From: Actinomycetes bacterium
GTDB lineage: Bacteria > Actinomycetota > Actinomycetes > Propionibacteriales > Propionibacteriaceae
DNA length: 35,088 nt
Assembly (NCBI GenBank): GCA_023436925.1
Contig: JAEZHJ010000023.1
Span: forward strand, 1-35,088
Direction of reading: 5' to 3'
The first letter of the stretch is position 1, and each line of letters begins with the position of its first letter. Shown one piece after another: positions 1 through 6,383 of this stretch. Both the position numbers and the translations under genes were made by a program. The notes under the pieces were generated by a model that saw nothing but the letters and a program-made list of their open reading frames with translations, searched no databases and was not told where the DNA came from.

Positions 1-1005
1 GTCCAGAACCTCGGACTGGCCGCCCAGGACGGCGGGCAGCAGGTCGGCGTCACACAGCAGCTGCCGCAGGACGCCGGCGGGAACCCGCTGACGGCTGGCG
101 TTGAGTTCGGCGGGCAGCAGGCCTGCCCGGGCGGCGGCGTTGGTCAGGGTCTCGTAGCGGATGGTCACGACGATCCTGGGGCGGTCGCCGCCGTGGCTGG
201 GCGCGAGAGCGGTCTGACTGTGGTGGTGGGCCATCGCGAGGAGCGCGTCTGCGCGCCGCATCGCTGGCGTGACGTACTCGGCGTGCGGGTCGACGGCGTC
301 GAGGGCACGCTTCTCGGCCGCGGCGTAGGCCTCGAGGATCCGGACCAGGGGCTGCGCCTCGATGACCGGCAGAGAGCCCTTGATCAGGAGCGATCCGTGA
401 TGGTCGTGGGTGAAGGTGAGGTGCCGGGAGCGTTGGGCGAGGTGGTGCTCGCGCTCGACCCGGGAGGCTTCGAGTTGCTCGGCGGTCTGGGGAGCCACGA
501 CGTCGAGCAGGTGGCGCGACAGTCGGCGCAGTTCCGCACTGTTGTAGCTCCCGGCGAACCCGATCAGCGTGCGCTGGGCGTCCGCCACGACCGGGTCAGG
601 CAGGTCCTCGGGGTGTTCGGACAGGACGGCGGTGATGGCGTGGGCTTGCTGGGGGAGGACGCGACCCGCGGCAGCCGATTCGCCGACCAGTGCGAACCGG
701 TCGAGGTAGCGGCCGTGGCGGACGAGCGCCGCGGCCTCGGTGCGGGTCAGGTTGGCGGTGTCGGCCAGCCAGGTCGTCACCGAGGTGCCGTGGGCCCGCC
801 AGGCGCCGTCGTCGGCATCGAGGGCGGCTGCCAGCCCAGCCCGCCAGGCGTGCAGGCGGGCCTCGGCCCGGGTCGCGGCGTGTAGCGCGTCGAGGCGTTC
901 CCGGTCGGTCGCGAGCCTGTGGGTGGTGTGGTGCAGGGCGTCGAGGGCCGCGTCGAGGTCGGCCAGTACCTGGCCGATCGAACGGGTCTCCACGACTGCT
1001 TCCAT
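1..1005 (-). CDS. DUF222 / 13E12-repeat family protein, C-terminus cut by window edge
   Basis: The reverse strand is open from an ATG at 1005 to the left edge (335 codons, no stop). It reads METVVETRS-like at the start (MEAVVETRSIGQVLADLD) and then a long helical Ala/Arg/Leu-rich domain with TWLADTANLTRTEAAALV and LPQQAHAITAVL. These are hallmarks of the DUF222 domain found in actinobacterial 13E12/HNH-endonuclease proteins. The usual C-terminal HNH nuclease domain would lie beyond the edge, so nuclease activity is inferred only. Such proteins are multicopy in actinobacteria and poorly understood. The start is supported by a TAGCGT hexamer ending 6 nt upstream, the spacing seen for many genes here. 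Confidence 0.85.
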   Translation of the reverse strand, partial: MEAVVETRSIGQVLADLDAALDALHHTTHRLATDRERLDALHAATRAEARLHAWRAGLAAALDADDGAWRAHGTSVTTWLADTANLTRTEAAALVRHGRYLDRFALVGESAAAGRVLPQQAHAITAVLSEHPEDLPDPVVADAQRTLIGFAGSYNSAELRRLSRHLLDVVAPQTAEQLEASRVEREHHLAQRSRHLTFTHDHHGSLLIKGSLPVIEAQPLVRILEAYAAAEKRALDAVDPHAEYVTPAMRRADALLAMAHHHSQTALAPSHGGDRPRIVVTIRYETLTNAAARAGLLPAELNASRQRVPAGVLRQLLCDADLLPAVLGGQSEVLD

Positions 1006-1011
1006 GACCTC

Positions 1012-1017
1012 ACGCTA
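1012..1017 (-). promoter_or_regulatory. leaderless-type -10 (TAGCGT) of the DUF222 gene
   Basis: TAGCGT ends 6 nt before the ATG at 1005 on the reverse strand, so transcription would begin at or next to the start codon. Inferred from position and similarity to the other hexamers in this window. Confidence 0.5.
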
Positions 1018-1302
1018 CGGATCGCCACTGACAGTTCCGGCCTGCATCCCGGCTTGTCAACGTGAGAATCCGTGCAGACTCCCGGCACGCATTCGCTGTC
1101 ACAAAAGGCCGCACGGGGTAGCCCGAGTTCGACGTCGAGCAGGGAAGCCAGGGGGCTTCGTGTGCGGACGCCCGTGGCGATCGAGCGGAGGAAACCGACC
1201 AGACCGAGCGCTGGGCGTGATCCAGGGGTCCCGAAGGGGCGGGGGACTCGCGGGAGTCGCGGCCTTGTGCCAACCGATTCGCGGACGGGCGTGCGTGCTG
1301 GC
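1018..1302. other. intergenic stretch with no recognisable gene
   Basis: About 300 bases separate the divergent DUF222 and yaaA genes. All frames give short Arg/Pro-rich translations without family resemblance. The only structure seen is a small GACTC/GAGTC hairpin near 1245-1258. It may be gene decay, but nothing identifies a parent gene. Confidence 0.4.
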
Positions 1303-1308
1303 TAGCCT
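1303..1308 (+). promoter_or_regulatory. leaderless-type -10 (TAGCCT) of yaaA
   Basis: TAGCCT ends 6 nt before the GTG at 1315, and there is no Shine-Dalgarno sequence between them. Confidence 0.5.
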
Positions 1309-1314
1309 CGCCGG

Positions 1315-2133
1315 GTGCTCGTGCTGTTGCCGCCCTCGGAGGGCAAGTCGTCCGCACCGCAAGGCGCACCGGCGCTGGATCTGGGCGCGCTGGTCGCCGC
1401 CGACGTCCTCACCACCCGCCGGGAGGCGATGCTGGCCGCGCTGGCCAAGGTGAGTGCGCGTCCCGATGCCGCGGCTGTGCTCAAGGTGGGCCCGTCTCTG
1501 GCCGCCGAGGTCGCCGCGAACACCGGGCTGCCGACGGCCCCGGCCGCGCCTGCGAGCGAGATCTACACCGGGGTGCTGTACGCCGCCGCCGGCCTGGCGA
1601 CCCTGGACCCGGCCGTGGCCGCCCGCGCCGAGCAGAGCGTCCGCATCTTCTCGGCACTGTGGGGGATCGTGGCTCCCGGCGACCGGATCCCGGCCTACCG
1701 GTTCTCGATGGGCGTCGACCTGCCCGGCCACGGCCGGACCGCCGCCGGCTGGCGCGAGCCGCTGGCCGCCGCCCTCGACGATCGGGCCCGACGCGAAGTC
1801 GTCGTGGACGCCCGTTCCGCGGCCTACGCGGCCGCCTGGCAGCCGCCGCGCGGTACCGAATCGGTGACCGTCAGGGTGGTCCGCGAGACCGCCGGCGTGC
1901 GGACGGTGGTCTCCCACCACGCCAAGCACACCCGGGGCGTGCTGGTCGGCCACCTGCTGCGGCGCAGCGGCGCCGCGCCCACCGACGCCGCCGGGGTCCG
2001 CACGGCGGCCACGGAACTCGTCGGCACGGTGATCGCCACCGAGGTTGCCAGCGGTCGCGAGCACAGGCTGCTGGATGCGACCCTCACCCCGGCCGCCCGG
2101 GGACGGGCGGTGCTGGAACTGGTGATCGGCTGA
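1315..2133 (+). CDS. yaaA: YaaA family peroxide-stress protein (UPF0246)
   Basis: This 272-residue protein begins MLVLLPPSEGKS, the family signature PPSEGK near the N-terminus, and keeps the YTGVLY and FSALWG blocks typical of YaaA. In E. coli, YaaA lowers free intracellular iron during hydrogen peroxide stress, limiting Fenton damage; the protein binds DNA and has a helix-hairpin-helix-containing fold. The role here is inferred from family membership. The GTG start is fixed by the TAGCCT hexamer 6 nt upstream. Its stop lies one base from the stop of the convergent FNT channel gene, with no terminator hairpin between, so the two transcripts probably overlap at their 3' ends. Confidence 0.9.
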   Translation: MLVLLPPSEGKSSAPQGAPALDLGALVAADVLTTRREAMLAALAKVSARPDAAAVLKVGPSLAAEVAANTGLPTAPAAPASEIYTGVLYAAAGLATLDPAVAARAEQSVRIFSALWGIVAPGDRIPAYRFSMGVDLPGHGRTAAGWREPLAAALDDRARREVVVDARSAAYAAAWQPPRGTESVTVRVVRETAGVRTVVSHHAKHTRGVLVGHLLRRSGAAPTDAAGVRTAATELVGTVIATEVASGREHRLLDATLTPAARGRAVLELVIG

Positions 2134-2134
2134 G

Positions 2135-2968
2135 TCAGCCGGCCAAAGCGCGCCGGTCGTTCAGCCAGGCGTAGGTGGCGCCGACCACCAGGCCACCACC
2201 GACCAGGTTGCCGGCCAGCGCGATCAGGACCGCCGCGAGCGCCGCCCCGACGTCGATCCCGACGTGCAGCCCGGTCATCAGGAAGAGCACCGAGTTCGCG
2301 ATCGAGTGCTCCGTCCCCATCACGACGAACAGGAAGACGGCCGACCACAGGGTCAGGATCTTGCCGCCCTCGGAGCGCAGTGCGCCCTTGTAGACCAGCA
2401 GCATCGCCAGGTTGATCAGCACGTTGCAGAAGATCGCCCGGACGAACAGGTCGACGGCGCCGGCCGGCCCGGCGTCGAGGTAGCCGAGCTTGGCGCCGGC
2501 GGAGTAGGCCATCACCTCCAGCGCCTCGGGTGACAGCATCGAGGTGAGTCGGACCAGGATGCCGACCAGCAGCCCGCCGAGCAGGTTGCCGAGCAGGCAG
2601 AGCCCGAGCAGCCGAAGTGCCTCCAACGGGGTCATCCGGCGGTAGTAGACCCCGACCGAGGTGACCATCATCGTCGAGGTGGTCAGCTCCGAGCGCGAGT
2701 AGTAGATGAACATCAGCGCCAGGCCGAAGACCGCCGCGCCGGCGTACTTGCCCGCCACCGACGGTCCCTGGCCGGTGTCCCCGGTCAGCGCCGCGGTGAC
2801 CAGGTAGTTCGCGACCATCATCATGGCGATGATCACCCCCGCCATGCCGGCCCGGACCAGGTAGCGCGCCGCGTCGGTACGCGCCAGTCGGTGCTTGGTC
2901 TCCAGGGCGTCCAGCACGGTGGGGACGAAGCCGGGCCGGGCCGTGGCGGCGAGGGTATCGGTGGTCAC
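2135..2968 (-). CDS. formate/nitrite transporter (FNT) family channel
   Basis: A 277-residue integral membrane protein of FocA/NirC length with six predicted membrane helices. Family signatures are visible: NVLINLAML in the middle and GTEHSIANSVLFL, matching the conserved G-x-EHSIAN motif whose histidine gates or protonates the anion in FNT pentamers. FNT channels move small monovalent acids such as formate, nitrite or hydrosulfide across the inner membrane, and the substrate cannot be told from sequence. The GTG start has a GAAAGG Shine-Dalgarno sequence 5 nt upstream (reverse complement of 2974-2979). Unlike most genes here it has a long leader, about 160 nt, behind a promoter with an operator-like palindrome at 3144-3156. 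Confidence 0.92.
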   Translation of the reverse strand: MTTDTLAATARPGFVPTVLDALETKHRLARTDAARYLVRAGMAGVIIAMMMVANYLVTAALTGDTGQGPSVAGKYAGAAVFGLALMFIYYSRSELTTSTMMVTSVGVYYRRMTPLEALRLLGLCLLGNLLGGLLVGILVRLTSMLSPEALEVMAYSAGAKLGYLDAGPAGAVDLFVRAIFCNVLINLAMLLVYKGALRSEGGKILTLWSAVFLFVVMGTEHSIANSVLFLMTGLHVGIDVGAALAAVLIALAGNLVGGGLVVGATYAWLNDRRALAG

Positions 2969-3133
2969 TCGTGCCTTTCTGGCGGCTGCGATCGTGGTCG
3001 GCGATCCAACCGTCGCGGGTCTCTCGGTCTGCTTGAAGCGGTGGCTGGGCAGGCTGGCGCCGATTGCTGCAGGGGATCGGACGGACGTCGTCCACGAGCC
3101 ACCATTCGCGGTGTGGCCAGCGCTGATGCAGCG

Positions 3134-3162
3134 ATTCTACAATATGGTCAGACCATTGACTA
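3134..3162 (-). promoter_or_regulatory. promoter of the FNT channel gene
   Basis: On the reverse strand a TAGTCA -35 (3157-3162), a 17-nt spacer and a TAGAAT -10 (3134-3139) form a near-consensus sigma-70-type promoter. Transcription would start near 3127, leaving a leader of about 160 nt before the GTG at 2968. The leader shows no structure I can assign. The spacer contains a perfect palindrome, listed separately. Confidence 0.6.
3144..3156. promoter_or_regulatory. FadR/GntR-like operator palindrome ATGGTCAGACCAT
   Basis: A perfect 13-bp palindrome about position 3150 with the core TGGTCAGACCA, which matches the TGGTnnGACCA core bound by FadR-type GntR regulators. It directly abuts the -35 hexamer and lies within the 17-nt spacer of the FNT promoter, so a bound protein would block RNA polymerase. 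No gntR gene lies in the window. The regulator is therefore unknown. Confidence 0.55.
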
Positions 3163-3194
3163 CGCCGGGTGCCGCGCCCCCGGTGCCGGATTGC

Positions 3195-4265
3195 TCAAGC
3201 CCGGATCGTGGCTCGTAGTAGTTCGGCGGCCTCGTCGATCGCGGCCAGGTCGCCCCGGCTCAGGTCGGGGTCCAGGGTCAGCCGGAGGTCGGTCGAGCCG
3301 CGACTCACCCGGCGTTGCCACAGACCCACGTCGCGCAGGTCGCAAAGCACCACCCCGCCGCCGGCCTCGGCGAACCGGTACCGGGTGTCGCCGGACGGGT
3401 GCCCGCCGGAGCGCGGGAAGTTGAGCAGCGAATAGGTCAGGAAGGCCTCGTCGAAGATCGACAGCAGCCAGGCGCGCCGGGGTCGGGTCTCGGGCAACCC
3501 GGCCGCCGACCAGAGCTCAACTCCCTCGACGGTCCGGCTGGTCAACCGGTCACCCAGCGCGGCCAGGGCGGGCCGGATCTCGTCCAGCCGCAGCCGGGTC
3601 CAGCGCTGCAACTCCTTGACGGAGACCGGCCCGTGGCCGGTGACGAACCGCTCGACCAGCATCACCACCGCCGCCTCGCGGGGCAGGGGGTCCTGCGGCG
3701 GGACCACCTCGTCCACCAGCGCGTAATGGTGGTTGGGGGAGTCCACGGGGGCGGAGCAGACGACCGCCCGGTACTCGGCGAACCCGATCAGGTGGCCCAC
3801 CTGGCCGTTGAACTCGGGATGGCCGCGGTCGAGCACCCCGGCTTCGGTCAGGGCCTCGGCCAGGTCGCGGCGGACGGCGTAACGTCGGCCCGCCAGCCGC
3901 TCGGTGAAGACCGCCAGCGCCCGGTCGACCAGCGCGTCGTCGATCCCGAGGTGTCTCTCCCGGGCTCCCATCGTCTGGCTGAGCGGCGTCGTGGTCAGGT
4001 CCAGCAGCCAGCGCAGATCGGCGGCGGCCACGTAGTGCCAGGTCGGACGGAGGATGTGGGTGCGCACCAGCCGTCCGTCGGCCACCGCGGCGTCCACCTC
4101 ATCGACCGGCGCCGCGATCCGGTAGGCGATCATCGCCCGGGCGAGCGCGGCGTCCTGGGACTGGACGGCGAGCAGTTCGCCGACCACCTGCTCCGGTGAG
4201 CCGGCGGGCGGTCCGGTCAGCCGCTGGTTCGCCAGTCGGGCGGCCAGCACGTCGCGGCGCTCCAT
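3195..4265 (-). CDS. winged-helix DNA-binding (HTH_42 / AlkZ-like) protein
   Basis: A 356-residue protein of the HTH_42 (former DUF1006) family, with tandem winged helices and LRPTWHYVAAADLRWLL, a common block (R-x-TWH) of this family. LLAVQSQDA near residues 32-40 supplies a Q-x-Q motif. From memory, AlkZ-type DNA glycosylases of this family use such a motif to excise alkylated or cross-linked bases, while other members are simply annotated as winged-helix proteins. It is divergent from an ABC exporter (start codons about 130 bp apart), so a joint role in handling a toxic compound is possible but inferred. A weak CAGGGT hexamer sits 6 nt before the ATG. Confidence 0.8.
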   Translation of the reverse strand: MERRDVLAARLANQRLTGPPAGSPEQVVGELLAVQSQDAALARAMIAYRIAAPVDEVDAAVADGRLVRTHILRPTWHYVAAADLRWLLDLTTTPLSQTMGARERHLGIDDALVDRALAVFTERLAGRRYAVRRDLAEALTEAGVLDRGHPEFNGQVGHLIGFAEYRAVVCSAPVDSPNHHYALVDEVVPPQDPLPREAAVVMLVERFVTGHGPVSVKELQRWTRLRLDEIRPALAALGDRLTSRTVEGVELWSAAGLPETRPRRAWLLSIFDEAFLTYSLLNFPRSGGHPSGDTRYRFAEAGGGVVLCDLRDVGLWQRRVSRGSTDLRLTLDPDLSRGDLAAIDEAAELLRATIRA

Positions 4266-4337
4266 CCGCCGACCCTGCCAGCGCGGGGCCCGCGGCGACA
4301 AGCCCTGGGCCGGGCGGAGGCGGCACGAAGGGCGGAC

Positions 4338-4397
4338 TACCTTTGCTCTGGCGGGTCCGACGCAGGGTCGGGCGCGACCACCGCTGAAGGAGGCCGG
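4338..4397 (+). promoter_or_regulatory. putative -10 and strong ribosome binding site of the ABC exporter gene
   Basis: TACCTT at 4338-4343 is a candidate -10, giving a leader of about 48 nt. AAGGAGG at 4387-4393 is an almost perfect Shine-Dalgarno sequence and sets the ATG at 4398. This is the strongest ribosome binding site in the window. Confidence 0.5.
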
Positions 4398-6218
4398 ATG
4401 ACCGTCCCGGGTGGCATGCCGGGCATGGGCGGGCTGGAGTTGCGCCGCGGCCCCGACCGGGCCGACCCCGCCGATCGGGAGCAACTGGCCGAGTCGCCGG
4501 TCAGCCTGCGTCGGGTGGCGGAGCTGTTCAAGGGCCACCTGTGGCCCACCGTCGCGGTCTGTGCGATCATCGCGGTCTCGGCGCTGATCTCGCTGGCCCA
4601 GCCCTTCCTGCTGCGCGCCGTGATCGACGACGCGTTGCCCACCGGCGACACCACCCTGCTGGTCTGGCTGGTGGTCGGAATGGTCGCGGTGGCCGTGCTG
4701 ACCGGCGTCCTGGGGGTCTGGCAGACCTGGCTGGCGACCGCCGTTGGGCAGCGGGTGATGCACGGCCTGCGGACGCGGGTCTTCGACCACCTGCAGCGCC
4801 AGTCGATCGCCTTCTTCAAGCGCACCCGGTCCGGCGAGATCCAGGCCCGGATCCTGCAGGACGTCGCCGGGTTGCAGTCGGTGGTGACCACGACCGCGAC
4901 CTCGATCGCGTCCAACCTGACCACCGCGGTCGCCACCGCCGCGGCGATGGTGGCGCTGAGCTGGCAGCTCTCGCTGCTCAGCCTGATCGTGCTCCCGCCG
5001 GCGATCCTGACCACGCGGCGGGTGGCGCTGGTCCGCCGCGACATCACCACAGCGCGCCAGCACGCCCTGGCCGACCTGCACTCCCAGGTGGAGGAGACGC
5101 TGTCGGTCAACGGCGCCATGCTGGCCAAGACGCTGGGCACCACGGCGCGGGCGGAGCGGGAGTTCGCCGCCACCTCGGAGTCCTTGATCGACCTGGAGAT
5201 CCGCTCCTCGCTGGCCGGTCGTTGGCGGATGGCGACCATGCAGATCGTGTTCGCGATCATCCCGGCCCTGCTGTACCTGATCGCGGGCTTCCCGCAGCTC
5301 TCCGGCGGGATCACGATCGGGACACTGATCGCGTTCTCGACCCTGCAGGTGTCGATCTTCCGCCCGATCATGGGCCTGCTGAACGTCGGCGCCCAGTGGA
5401 TCACCTCGATGGCGCTGCTCAGCCGGATCTTCGGCTACCTCGACCTCCCGGTCGAGGTGCCTGACCCGGTGCGCCCGGTGCGGCTGCCGCCCGGGACGGT
5501 GCGCGGCGAACTGCGGCTGGAGCGGGTCAGCTACCGCTTCCCCGACGGCGACCGACCGGCCCTGTCCGACATCGACCTGGTGATCGAGCCCGGGATGGCG
5601 GTCGCGGTGGTGGGGGAGACCGGTTCGGGCAAGTCCACCCTGGCCGCCCTGCTGGTGCGGCTGGCCGATCCCACCTCGGGACGGATCCTGCTGGACGGCA
5701 TCGACCTGCGCGAGCTGGACCCGTCCGACCGGGCGGCGGCGATCGGAACCGTCACCCAGGAGACCTACCTGCGGCACGCCTCGATCGCGGAGAACCTGCG
5801 CCTGGCCGACCCGGACGCCACCGACGACGAGTTGTGGCGGGTGCTGGCGGCGGCCCAGGTGGACGAGGTGGTGCGGGCCCTTCCGGGCGGCCTGGCGACC
5901 GTCGTCGGTGCCCGGGGACACCGGTTCTCCGGCGGTGAGCGGCAGCGGCTGGCGATCGCCCGCACCCTGCTGGCCAACCCGCCGGTGCTGATCCTGGACG
6001 AGGCGACCTCGGCCCTGGACAACGACACCGAGCGCGACCTGCAGGAGGCCATCGACACCCTGATGGCCGGACGCACCACGGTGACGATCGCGCACCGGCT
6101 GTCCACGATCCGCGACGCCGACCAGATCATCGTCCTCGACCACGGCCGGATCGTGGAACGCGGCAGCCATGACGACCTGGTCGCCCTCGGCGGTCGCTAC
6201 GCCGCCCTCGCCCGCTGA
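4398..6218 (+). CDS. ABC transporter, fused membrane and ATP-binding domains (exporter type)
   Basis: A 606-residue half-transporter that should work as a dimer in the cytoplasmic membrane. Residues about 45-320 form the six-helix type I exporter domain and residues about 360-606 the nucleotide-binding domain. The latter has Walker A GETGSGKST (406-414), signature FSGGERQR (510-517), Walker B VLILDE (530-535) and H-loop His566. These residues are complete, so it should hydrolyse ATP. The family is the MsbA/BmrA multidrug and lipid exporter group; the substrate is unknown. Translation starts at the ATG with the AAGGAGG site. It is divergent from the AlkZ-like winged-helix gene. Three copies of a short repeat follow its stop. 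Confidence 0.93.
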   Translation: MTVPGGMPGMGGLELRRGPDRADPADREQLAESPVSLRRVAELFKGHLWPTVAVCAIIAVSALISLAQPFLLRAVIDDALPTGDTTLLVWLVVGMVAVAVLTGVLGVWQTWLATAVGQRVMHGLRTRVFDHLQRQSIAFFKRTRSGEIQARILQDVAGLQSVVTTTATSIASNLTTAVATAAAMVALSWQLSLLSLIVLPPAILTTRRVALVRRDITTARQHALADLHSQVEETLSVNGAMLAKTLGTTARAEREFAATSESLIDLEIRSSLAGRWRMATMQIVFAIIPALLYLIAGFPQLSGGITIGTLIAFSTLQVSIFRPIMGLLNVGAQWITSMALLSRIFGYLDLPVEVPDPVRPVRLPPGTVRGELRLERVSYRFPDGDRPALSDIDLVIEPGMAVAVVGETGSGKSTLAALLVRLADPTSGRILLDGIDLRELDPSDRAAAIGTVTQETYLRHASIAENLRLADPDATDDELWRVLAAAQVDEVVRALPGGLATVVGARGHRFSGGERQRLAIARTLLANPPVLILDEATSALDNDTERDLQEAIDTLMAGRTTVTIAHRLSTIRDADQIIVLDHGRIVERGSHDDLVALGGRYAALAR

Positions 6219-6220
6219 CC

Positions 6221-6287
6221 GACACACGGGGACGGTTCTTCGGCACAGGGGGACGGTTCTTCGGCGCAGGGGGGGACGGTCCTTGTC
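6221..6287 (+). repeat. three tandem copies of a ~21-nt GGGGACGGTTCTTCGG repeat
   Basis: Units at about 6221-6242, 6243-6263 and 6264-6287 share the core GGGGACGGTTCTT, the third copy being degenerate (GGGGACGGTCCTT). A partial inverted copy lies at 6334-6350 (GTCCCGTGTGGGAGAAC). The same element in the opposite orientation forms the array at 24899-24983. It resembles REP-like intergenic elements that are often mobilised by Y1 (RAYT) transposases, though no transposase is present in the window. Confidence 0.8.
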
Positions 6288-6333
6288 AGCCCGCGGTCCC
6301 GGGTGAGCCGGGGGCCCGGATCGCGGGTGATCC

Positions 6334-6350
6334 GTCCCGTGTGGGAGAAC
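6334..6350 (-). repeat. partial inverted copy of the 21-nt repeat
   Basis: GTCCCGTGTGGGAGAAC is nearly the same as the junction between units of the array at 24899-24983 (GTCCCCGTGTGCGGGAGAAC) and is inverted relative to the copies at 6221-6287. It completes a head-to-head arrangement like a BIME. Confidence 0.5.
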
Positions 6351-6371
6351 GCCGCGGCCGGGTGCGCTGAT

Positions 6372-6377
6372 TAGGGT
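6372..6377 (+). promoter_or_regulatory. leaderless-type -10 (TAGGGT) of the pullulanase gene
   Basis: TAGGGT ends 6 nt before the ATG at 6384, and no Shine-Dalgarno sequence is present. Confidence 0.55.
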
Positions 6378-6383
6378 TGGTCC

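Noticed and set aside
1100..1160. tRNA-like GTTCGA segment near 1128
   Set aside because: The flanking bases do not form acceptor, D or anticodon stems; no tRNA gene was found anywhere in the window.
2969..3133. Possible riboswitch in the 160-nt leader of the FNT gene
   Set aside because: No conserved riboswitch core or terminator/anti-terminator pair could be recognised by eye.
4338..4343. TACCTT as the sole certain promoter of the ABC exporter gene
   Set aside because: No convincing -35 was found upstream, so it is kept only as a candidate.
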